This document shows positions 17,801 to 27,216 of a stretch of DNA of 38,059 nucleotides, piece after piece (the stretch's first letter is position 1; every line of letters starts with the position of its first letter). The position numbers and the translations under genes were made by a program. Under the pieces are notes generated by a model. It was not told the origin of the DNA and ran no database searches. It saw only the letters and a list, made by a program, of their open reading frames with translations. Origin of the DNA: an uncultured Clostridia bacterium (GTDB taxonomy: Bacteria > Bacillota > Clostridia > TANB77 > CAG-508); contig CALWZV010000009.1 in the NCBI GenBank assembly GCA_944386115.1, positions 1 through 38,059 on the forward strand, given 5' to 3'.

Positions 17801-20800
17801 ATGAGAAAAATGTTAAAAATAATTTCATTATTTTTAGTAATTATGCTTTTATTACAAAGCTTTTCTCATGCTGCTGTTCCTGGATATGTTTTTTTTGAAG
17901 ATGCATATGATTCTTCTAAAGGTCCTTCATATAAACCTTATCAAAATCATATAGCAAGTTATGCATCAAATTTTGTAAATGAAGGTAATAGAAAAGGAAT
18001 ATTAGCATATTCAATAGATTATAGAAATAAACGGAGGATATTATCTTAAGGCATATAACAATAAGTTATATTATGATTGTAGTTCTTTTGTATCAACAAT
18101 GTATTATCAGGCATTTGGAGGAATATTAACTATAGGAACACCAAGTACTTCAAATTTTGAAACAGGTGGACGGAAGTGGATATTTTAAAATAATAACAGA
18201 AGGAATATTAGAGCCTGGAGATTTAATTCTAACAAGAGATGCAACTACAGATGGAGGAGAAACTAGTTCTGGGCACATTAGATTATACATTGGAGAGGGG
18301 AAATTTGCACATGCATCAAGTCCAACTAGAGGTGTACGTATAGATGAATGGACAAAAAGTACTGATATTGCATCAATAAGTACTAAAAATATACGTGTTG
18401 TGCAGGACGGAGAGGTAAAGTATAGAACAACATATGTATTAAGACTAAAAGATGTCTATGCAGACAAACTTACTGAATCTACTTTTGTAAATACAATAGT
18501 ATGGCCAGATGGTTCATCAAGTAGTTTTGAAACAGGGGAAGTAATATATGATAATACAACACCTACATCTTCTACAGTTACAAGTGAGGGGCTATTTAAC
18601 CCAAATTGGGAAATTGTAGGAATAGATAAAATAACAAATAGTTTCAAGGAATATACAGGAGAATTTAGTGGTTTACCAAAAGTAATGGATATTGGTGGAC
18701 GTACAGAAGGTTTCTTACAATGGATAATGAATGGGATAGGAGACTTTTTCGATTATGCACTTGGAATTATACTAATGGGACTAAAAGTACAGTTAATTGG
18801 CTGGACAACATTAATAGAAAATATGATAACATCTATTATAGAATTTGGAACAAATTCAGATATAGAAGGAAACATAACAATTGAAAGTATAGTATATAAT
18901 AGAGTTTCATTATTTGATGCAAACATTTTTAATATAGATGGACAAGAAAAAGTAGAACAGCCAGAATCTAGTTCAATTACAACAGAACAAGTAAATGATG
19001 AAGAAAAAGGCTATTTGCCAAACAGTACAGAATCTGTGGAAGGATCCTTATATGAAGGAGAAGTTACATCAAATGACAATGACACAATAAATGTTATAAG
19101 AGAAAATATTGCAAATTGGTATTATGCATTAAGATATTTATGTATTATAGGATTACTTATTACATTAATATATTTAGGAATAAGAATGGCTTTATCTTCA
19201 ATAGGAGAACAAAAAGCAAAATATAAACAAATGTGTATAGCTTGGGTAGTAGGTTTTTTAATAACATTTTTCATACATTACTTTATGATAGCTGTTGTTA
19301 CAGTTAACCAAACTTTAATTGATATATTCAGCCAAAATGTAAGCCAAGAAGAAAGTATGCATGAATTATTTAGAGTAATGGCATATGAAATTCCACTTAG
19401 CTCAGGATGGCAAGGAACAATTATATATATGTTCTTGGTATATTATTTAGTAAAATTTGCGTTTATATATATGAAACGTTTTTTTGCAACAAGTATATTA
19501 TGTATTCTATCTCCAATTGTAGGAATAAGTTATGCAATAGATAAAATAAAAGAAAACAAATCCCCATCATTAAAAAGATGGGCAACAGACTATTCATTTA
19601 ATGTATTAATTCAATCTGTACATGCATTAGTATATACATTATTTGTTACAATAGCATTTGATTTAGTTACAGGTGCAGATGGCATATTTGGAGCAATACT
19701 TGCATTTATAGTATTGGGATTTATGACAAATGTAGACAAATTATTGCAAAAAATGTTCAAGTTTAATAATGCAGGAACATTAAAATATGTTCTTGATGAT
19801 GCAACATCATTAATTGCTGGTGTAGCAGGAGTATATGGATTATTAAAAACACAAATCAGACTAGAAAAAATGGCTGTAATAGGAGCTGGTAGCCTTGCAG
19901 TTAGAGGAGCTAGAAAAGCAGCTGGAGCCATAAGTGGCCTAGGAAATAGAAGATATAGAGATTACTATGGTACAGATGATGAAAATTATGCTACAGATAG
20001 TGGAAATCATAATACATCAGGAGATTATGATTTTAGGGAAGCAGGAGCAGTTAATGTACTTACAAGCCCAATAAGTAATATTGATGCAAGGATAAATAGA
20101 GAAAAACAGAAAAACAAACAGGAAAGAAGAGAGTATCTTAGAAACCAATTACAATTTGGAAAAAATCTTGCTAGTGGAGCAGCACAAATGATGATGTCAG
20201 TTCCTATGACTATAATAAGTCCAAAAGCAGCAGCAACACTTGCATTAAGAGGAATGAATCAATTAGGAATTGCAAACAGAGCAAAAAAGACAATACCAGG
20301 TTATGCAAAGCAAAAGAAAAAAGGAAGATTTGTTGCAAGTGTAGCATCAGGTGGATTAAGCATAATAATGATGAGACATATGGCAAAATCTAATGTAATA
20401 AAAGATAGATTACACAAAGAATACAAAACAAAAATGGATTTCTATAAACAAGCAAGAAGTGCAGAAATAGATTTAGTAAATGAATTTCAGAAATTATCTA
20501 ATAATGGAAGTGTAATCTTTGAAAATCCAGAAAATACGGCACATGAAGAAATAATAAAACTAAAAAGAGAACAGTTAGATTCATTATTTAAACAAGCAAT
20601 GGCAACAATACCAGATAAAGATATTGATGATGCAATATCAGAATATATGGCAAGAACAGGAAAAACTTCTATTGAGTATGAAGATATAGGTAATATTGTA
20701 TTAGAAATAAATTCAAAATCAGATTTAAAGGCAGATGGAGGAAAAGTTGATAATCAGATAGATGAAATGCTTACAGCAAGTGCAATTGCATATGCAGCAG

Positions 20801-21843
20801 AACAGAATAATGTAGATAATAGAAAAATGCCAAAGGAAGAATTTACAAGAGATTTAAGAGAATTTACAGAAAGTGCATATGTACAAAGTAGGATAGAAGA
20901 AAGTATAAGGGCATATAGGGAACGTAGAAGAGATAGACTTACATCTTCACATGATACTAACTTAATTTATGATGACTTAACTAGAAATCAAATAAAAATA
21001 CCAGAAAATGAATTTAGCAGATCTCAATTAAGAGAAATTGAAAGAACATTAAAAAAGAAAATTGAACAAGTGCTTGAATCAGATTATGGTCAATATTCTA
21101 GTTTAAGAGAAAAAAATGCTGAACAAAATGATAACACAGGAAATACAGAGTCAAGATCAGATAATAATACATATGAAAATTTAAGAGGAAATGTTCAAGA
21201 AAATTCACAAGAAAATGTACAAAGAACAAGTAGACAAGGTTCATACAATTTAATAGATAGAAATAGATATTCACAAAATCAAACTGAAAATAATGAAGAC
21301 AGTGAACAAAGAGGCGAAAAAGGACTTGAAGAAATAAGGCAAATGTTTGATGCCCAGGCAAGAGAAGGTGCTTATAATTCTATAGACAGAAATAGATTTA
21401 AATCAAGAACAGAAAGTATAGCAAATCAAGAAAACATAAATAATATGCCAGATTATATACCAAAAGTAGAGCTAAGCAGGAGAGAGGTAAATCAGGTAAG
21501 AAACATTTTGCAAAATGAAAATATTACTCCAGAACAAGCAAGAACTGAGATAAAAAACATAATAGGAGGAACCGTAGAACGAAAAAAAGAATCTTTAAAG
21601 CAACAACAAGTTATAGAATTATTTAAAGGAACAATAAAAGATAAAAGAAATGAAGTATTAAACAAAAACATTGAAACACAGCCAGAATTTGATGGAGTAT
21701 TAAGAGCATATGAGAAATTAGCAAGAATAAATGAACAATCAAAAGAAAAAACAGGACAGGCTGTATATGCAAAACCTGAAAATTTAGTAGATGAAATAAT
21801 AGAAACAATGAAATTAAGAAAAAAGGTTGATTATATACAATAA
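17801..21843 (+). CDS. NlpC/P60 peptidase fused to a VirB6-like channel protein, two +1 frameshifts at CGG
   Basis: The gene reads through two in-frame CGG codons, at 18032 and 18171. With +1 shifts at both it gives 1346 residues. Order: signal peptide (1-25), NlpC/P60 cysteine peptidase (about 30-200), a linker, VirB6-like helices with YLGIRMALSSIGEQKAKYK near residue 460, and a long charged cytoplasmic tail (about 680-1346) with two copies of the motif GxYNxIDRNR. The catalytic Cys93 (YDCSSF) is coded between the two CGG sites; His158 (SGHIRLYIG) and His170 lie after the second. Neither fragment alone contains the complete active site. The ATG follows GGGAGTGGTGGT. It probably cuts peptidoglycan to make room for the apparatus while its membrane part forms part of the channel. 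Confidence 0.85.
18032..18035 (+). other. CGG +1 frameshift site 1 in the NlpC/P60-VirB6 gene (CGGA)
   Basis: CGG is codon 78, preceded by AAA. Zero-frame reading stops four codons later. The +1 frame resumes at GGA (18033) and runs through the catalytic cysteine at 18078-18080. Confidence 0.88.
18171..18174 (+). other. CGG +1 frameshift site 2 in the NlpC/P60-VirB6 gene (CGGA)
   Basis: In the frame set by the first shift, CGG (18171-18173) is again in-frame, preceded by GGA. It would be followed by a stop after four codons. The next +1 shift at GGA (18172) opens 1223 further codons with the catalytic histidine. Confidence 0.88.
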
Positions 21844-21868
21844 AAAATTAAAAGATAGGAGGAGTAAA

Positions 21869-24742
21869 ATGAATAAAAAAATATCTATAATGATAATAAT
21901 TGTGTTACTATTTTCATTTGCTTTTCCTACCCTAAATTCAATAGCAACAGATGAAATAAGAATCATAAGTTCAAACGATGCTGTTTCGCCTATTGCACAA
22001 GAGATAGTAGAAAGATATTTAGCATCACATATTACAAATTTAAAAACCATTTCAGGATATACGGATATAGATCAAATTAATGAAATAACAATAGAACTTT
22101 TAGAAGAAGATATTGCAATGTATGGTGATTTAGATTCATGGGCTGAATCACAACTAAATAATACTGTTTTTAATCAAACAATGACTGAAGAGGAAATAAA
22201 TGAAAAAAAAGAGGCTATAATATCTGAAATAAAGAACAAAACTAATTATTATATAAATAATTATAATAGTGATAATAAAATAAATTTGGTCGCTGAAATA
22301 TATTACAAAGAATTACTAGAAGTTGTTGAAGAGGAATTCAATAGAAAATTAACAGATGTTGAAAAAGAGAATATGTCAACATCAAAACTAAAAGAGCTAA
22401 TGGGAGGCGAAGTTAGAGATTATAATATTGATGAAAATGCATATTTAAATGATGAAGAAGCAACACAAATAATTCAAGGAAAATTAGAAGAATTATTAAG
22501 GGGATTAGGAAATGACACAGAAGAAACTGTTAGTAAAAAAATAGAACAATTAATAAGACAAGAATTTGAAGCTTGCATTTCTGAAAAGTTAAACTATTAT
22601 TCAAATGCAAACAGTTTTACTGAAGAAAATAAAATGGCATTAGCAACAATGGAGATATTAGGGGAAATGCTCGGCGTTGATACAAGAAGCTTGGGAATTA
22701 CAAACATGGAACAGGTTAATAATTTCATACAAAATGCTAAAACCCAATTAACAGATGAAGCTGTACTAGATTGGATGAACAATAGGATAGGTTTAAGTAA
22801 TTATTTTACTCAAGATGAAATTTTAAATAATTCTGACCTTATTTCAAGTATATCATCAGAGTATGCTAATATAGACATAGAAACTGAAATTGAAAATGTA
22901 AAAAATAATAAATATGAAAATGCAATACAAGAAATTGATGATGGATTTAATAAAAAAATACAAGAGATAAAAAGAGAAAATGGTCAAGAAATTACAAATT
23001 CAAGAATGTATGAATTATTAATAGCAAAAAGAGCAGATCAATTATCAGAATATTTGGGAGATAATTATGAATCAGATTTTACAGAAGATGAAATTGAGGG
23101 ATTAACAGCACACTTAGATAATCTTCTAATACCATATAATATATCATCAGAAGAATTATCACAAATGAGAACATTAAATATTTTAGATACAATTGGATTA
23201 GTTGTTGACCCTGTGCTTTCTTTGCTTACATACCCACTTAAGGTGGTTATATTTATTCTGCCAGGACTTATTTTAACCGCAGTTGCAACAGGTGTTTCAA
23301 ATTTAGGTGGAAATTATGATGGAGTACTTACAATTGATAAATTATTATTTAATGAAATTCCATTAACAAGTATAGATATATTTAACAAAGATGTTGAAAA
23401 TAATGTATTAAGTGAATTAAGAAGTAATATTGCAAATTGGTATTATGTATTAAGAAATTTAAGTATTATAATTGCACTTTGTGTTCTAATATATATAGGA
23501 ATAAGAATGGCAATGGCATCTATGGCAGAACCAAAAGCAAAATATAAAAAATTACTAAAAGACTGGTGTGTTGGAATAATACTAATTTTTGCATTACACT
23601 ATATAATTATAGGTGTTATAACATTAAATAATGCACTTGTTAGTGTTCTTGCAGATGTACAAAGAAGTAGTGGAGCAGAAAATATGCTTGGAAAACTTCT
23701 TGGAGATTCATTTAAGGTGTTTTCAGATGGATTTTTAACAAGTTTTGCAACAGCAGCAATTTATTTAATGTTTGTGGGAATGACATTTGCGTTTCTAATA
23801 ATGTACATAAAACGTATGATAACAATATCATTTTTAATAGTTATTGCACCACTAATAACAGTTACATATGCAATAGATAAAGCAAATGATGGAAAAGCAC
23901 AGGCATTAGACACATGGCTTAAAGAATTTATATATAATGTTTTAATACAACCATTTCATTGTATAATTTATCTATCTTTAGTTTCAGGTGTATATGAATT
24001 ATTACAAGATGCTTCAGCAGGACTTGCAAAATTTGTAATAGCAATAATGATGATGATGTTCTTATTTAAAGCAGAAAATATAGTAAGAAGCATATTTGGA
24101 TTTTCAAGAGCTTCTTCATTAGGCACAGCAGTAAAATCAATGGCAGGAGTAATGGCTGGATATAAATTAGCTCAAAATATAACAGGAAAAGCTACAGGTG
24201 CTGTAGGAAAACATATGGCAGAAAAAAACAAATTAAAATTAAAGGAAAATACAGCACCAGAATCAAAAGGAACAAAAATAGCAAAGAAAATAGGAAGAAA
24301 AGCCGTTGATATATATGCAAATCCTAAAGTTATTGGAGCAATTACATCTGCAACTTTAGGTGCAGCAAGTGGTGATGCATCAACATCATTGGCTGCTGGA
24401 TATGCGGGATATACAGCAGGAGAAAAAATTGAAGAAAGTTTTAGTGGTTCTAAAACAGTAAGAGAAGTTAAAGATAAAAAAGATAAAACAAGATCAGAAT
24501 ATGAAAAATTAAAAACAAAAAATCCAAGTTTGGATGACAAAACTATGCAAAGTATAACATCAAGTATATTAAAGGCAGATGATATTAAAAAGGTAAAAGA
24601 TGAATATAAACCATATGCAAAATCTGTTTATAGTTTAAGAGACAAATTTAAAGATGCAGGAATAGAAAATAGTGAAAAAGAAGTAATGGAATATGTTAAG
24701 TGGATAGAAAAAAGTGGAAGCTCAGGAACAACAATAATCTAG
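21869..24742 (+). CDS. VirB6/TrbL-like polytopic membrane protein 3 with a large extracytoplasmic N-terminal domain
   Basis: The 957-residue protein has a signal peptide (1-27) and then about 400 mostly helical, acidic residues predicted outside the membrane. The VirB6-like core with YIGIRMAMASMAEPKAKYK is near residue 545 and ITVTYAIDKANDGKAQAL near residue 665. The cytoplasmic tail (from about 770) ends in a helical segment shared with the next gene (KNPSLDDKTM here, KNPSLTDEDL there). The ATG at 21869 is chosen for its AGGAGG site; an in-frame start at 21827 inside the previous gene has none. Parts of the core are nearly identical in DNA to the next gene. Confidence 0.78.
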   Translation: MNKKISIMIIIVLLFSFAFPTLNSIATDEIRIISSNDAVSPIAQEIVERYLASHITNLKTISGYTDIDQINEITIELLEEDIAMYGDLDSWAESQLNNTVFNQTMTEEEINEKKEAIISEIKNKTNYYINNYNSDNKINLVAEIYYKELLEVVEEEFNRKLTDVEKENMSTSKLKELMGGEVRDYNIDENAYLNDEEATQIIQGKLEELLRGLGNDTEETVSKKIEQLIRQEFEACISEKLNYYSNANSFTEENKMALATMEILGEMLGVDTRSLGITNMEQVNNFIQNAKTQLTDEAVLDWMNNRIGLSNYFTQDEILNNSDLISSISSEYANIDIETEIENVKNNKYENAIQEIDDGFNKKIQEIKRENGQEITNSRMYELLIAKRADQLSEYLGDNYESDFTEDEIEGLTAHLDNLLIPYNISSEELSQMRTLNILDTIGLVVDPVLSLLTYPLKVVIFILPGLILTAVATGVSNLGGNYDGVLTIDKLLFNEIPLTSIDIFNKDVENNVLSELRSNIANWYYVLRNLSIIIALCVLIYIGIRMAMASMAEPKAKYKKLLKDWCVGIILIFALHYIIIGVITLNNALVSVLADVQRSSGAENMLGKLLGDSFKVFSDGFLTSFATAAIYLMFVGMTFAFLIMYIKRMITISFLIVIAPLITVTYAIDKANDGKAQALDTWLKEFIYNVLIQPFHCIIYLSLVSGVYELLQDASAGLAKFVIAIMMMMFLFKAENIVRSIFGFSRASSLGTAVKSMAGVMAGYKLAQNITGKATGAVGKHMAEKNKLKLKENTAPESKGTKIAKKIGRKAVDIYANPKVIGAITSATLGAASGDASTSLAAGYAGYTAGEKIEESFSGSKTVREVKDKKDKTRSEYEKLKTKNPSLDDKTMQSITSSILKADDIKKVKDEYKPYAKSVYSLRDKFKDAGIENSEKEVMEYVKWIEKSGSSGTTII

Positions 24743-24770
24743 TTAAGTATAGAAAGGAATGGAGAAATTA

Positions 24771-27197
24771 ATGAAGTTCAAAAAAATTTCTATTATTTTA
24801 ATAATTATAATGATATTTAATCTTCTGCAACCAATATGTGTAGAGGCTACAAATGAAGTGAATTCTGGTCAAGAAACACAGAAAAATGAAGTGTTACAAG
24901 CTTTTCTAAATGCAACTTATACAGAGATAAATACATATAAAAACCTAACTGCTCAACTTTATGATAATGGGTATGCAGATCCTTATGTTGCTAGAAGTAT
25001 ACAAATGGGAATAGAAAATATTTTAAATGAACGTAGATTATTATTGGAAGCTTTAGGGGATAGTAATAATTTTGAAGGTACATTTAATTTCATTGATATG
25101 AAATCTATGATTGGAAATATGGAATCATATACCATTCCTGAAGAGTTTTCTAACATGTTTGGTCAAGATGCACTTAATAATGATGGAACAGTAGATTTAT
25201 GGACATATATGTTTGGTCAAGAATTTGCAGAAAAGATGAGAAATAATGAAATTCAATATGATGTCTACGATTTTAAAAATCAGTTAGAAGTTCTTAGGGG
25301 ACAAATCGCTTATTCATATTCAACTATGGATCCTAACAACGAAGAGGATATGAAAAAGCTTCTAGAAGAAGAAGAGTTAGTTTTAGATGAGAATGGAAAT
25401 ATTACAATAGATGATGATAGAAATGTTGAATCTACAACAACTTCTGAAAACTTTGAAGGAATAAATAATGAAGGTAGTAATGTACTATTAGATGTATTAG
25501 GGGTTGCAGTAGATGGAATATTTGGACTTATTTTGTATCCTATTAAACTTGTATTTATTATTATCGCCATACTTGCAAATAGTATAGCAACAGGAGTTGC
25601 AAACCTTGGTGGAGATATAGAAGTTGATCGTTTTACCCTTTTAACACCTGATATGATTTTATTTAATAAAGTGCCTTTATTAGATATAGATGTATTTAAT
25701 GTTAATGGAAATGATACTGAGGCAATAAAAACACTTAGAACTTCAATAGTAGATTGGTTTTATGTATTAAGAAATTTAAGTATTATAATTTCACTTTGTG
25801 TTTTAATATATATAGGAATAAGAATGGCTATTTCTTCATTAGCAGAAAATCAAGCAAAATATAAAAAAATGTTTTTAAACTGGGTAGTAGGTGTTTTACT
25901 AATTTTCGTGCTACAATTTATAATAGTTATAACTATTACAATAAATAACAACATAGTTTCAGTACTAGAACCACAAGAAGTAGATATTAGTGGACAAATG
26001 AATGCACTTTTAGGTGCAAGTTTTTGGCCTAGCCTAACTGTTGGTTTTGGCTCAGCAATTGTATATGCATTGCTAATAGGAATAAATTTTGCCTTTTTAA
26101 TTATTTATATAAAACGTATGATAACAATATCATTTTTAATTGTAATATCACCATTAATAACTGTTACATATGCAATAGATAAAGTTGGAGATGGTAGGTC
26201 ACAAGCACTAAACACATGGCTTAAAGAATTTATATATAATGTTTTAATACAACCATTCCATTGTATTATATACTTAATATTTGCAACAACAGCAATAAAT
26301 TTGATGAATGTAGATGGATTAGAATCAATAGGAGCAGAGTCACTAGGAAGTGCAGTTTTTGCAATTATTTTAATAGCATTCTTATTTAAAGCAGAGGATA
26401 TTTTAAGAAAAATATTTGGATTTGAAGAAGCAAGTACATTAGGAAGCGGTTTAGGTTCAGCAATAGCTTTAGGAGCAGGATTAAGTACTTTATCTAATTT
26501 TGCCGGAAAGAAGCAACAATCTGGCGGAAGAACAAATAATGTGCCACCAGCTGCATTAAAAGCAATGATGCCACAAGTGCAGAACCAACCAAATACCACA
26601 AATGCACAAACAACTGCTGGAAGTAGTAGTCAAACACAAACTAGTACAAGTACTGGAGGTACAGGAAATAGTCAAAATTCAGGAAATACAGCTGCAAATG
26701 CTAGTAGTCAGAATAATGCTCCTAGCAGAGGCGCAAAATTTGCTGGACAAGTATTGCAATTCTATAAGAATAACACATTAAATATTGGAGCGGCAATGTT
26801 TGGAGCAGCAATGGGAGCATCTCAAGGAAGTCTTTCTGGAATAGTTGGTGGTGCAACAGCAGGTGGTATGATATCAAAAGGTAGTCTAGATAAACTAGGA
26901 GCATTTAGAGAGAGAAAACAAGTTCAAAGAAATGAAGAAATATATGAAAATGCATATGAAAAATATAAAATTGCTATGCTTGCAAAAAATCCAAGTTTAA
27001 CAGATGAAGACTTAAGATTTAATACAAAATATTTATTAAACGTAGATGATACAAGCAAAATACAAGATGATGATGCAAGAGAATATGCAATATATGCACA
27101 AGGTCTAAGAAACACATATACGGCAATAGGAATAAAGGACGCAGATAAAGCAGTAATTGATGAATTAAATTATATACAAAAATCAAAAAAGAAATAG
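24771..27197 (+). CDS. VirB6/TrbL-like polytopic membrane protein 4
   Basis: The 808-residue protein starts at ATG 24771, six bases after GGAG; 24759 is an alternative. It has a signal peptide, an extracytoplasmic region to about residue 240, the channel-like core with YIGIRMAISSLAENQAKYK near residue 348, and ITVTYAIDKVGDGRSQAL near residue 465. A low-complexity Gln/Asn/Ser/Thr/Gly linker (about 585-650) is followed by small-residue helices and the tail domain shared with the previous gene. The relation to the preceding gene indicates tandem duplication. Confidence 0.78.
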   Translation: MKFKKISIILIIIMIFNLLQPICVEATNEVNSGQETQKNEVLQAFLNATYTEINTYKNLTAQLYDNGYADPYVARSIQMGIENILNERRLLLEALGDSNNFEGTFNFIDMKSMIGNMESYTIPEEFSNMFGQDALNNDGTVDLWTYMFGQEFAEKMRNNEIQYDVYDFKNQLEVLRGQIAYSYSTMDPNNEEDMKKLLEEEELVLDENGNITIDDDRNVESTTTSENFEGINNEGSNVLLDVLGVAVDGIFGLILYPIKLVFIIIAILANSIATGVANLGGDIEVDRFTLLTPDMILFNKVPLLDIDVFNVNGNDTEAIKTLRTSIVDWFYVLRNLSIIISLCVLIYIGIRMAISSLAENQAKYKKMFLNWVVGVLLIFVLQFIIVITITINNNIVSVLEPQEVDISGQMNALLGASFWPSLTVGFGSAIVYALLIGINFAFLIIYIKRMITISFLIVISPLITVTYAIDKVGDGRSQALNTWLKEFIYNVLIQPFHCIIYLIFATTAINLMNVDGLESIGAESLGSAVFAIILIAFLFKAEDILRKIFGFEEASTLGSGLGSAIALGAGLSTLSNFAGKKQQSGGRTNNVPPAALKAMMPQVQNQPNTTNAQTTAGSSSQTQTSTSTGGTGNSQNSGNTAANASSQNNAPSRGAKFAGQVLQFYKNNTLNIGAAMFGAAMGASQGSLSGIVGGATAGGMISKGSLDKLGAFRERKQVQRNEEIYENAYEKYKIAMLAKNPSLTDEDLRFNTKYLLNVDDTSKIQDDDAREYAIYAQGLRNTYTAIGIKDADKAVIDELNYIQKSKKK

Positions 27198-27216
27198 AAT
27201 AGAAAGAAGGGTTAGT

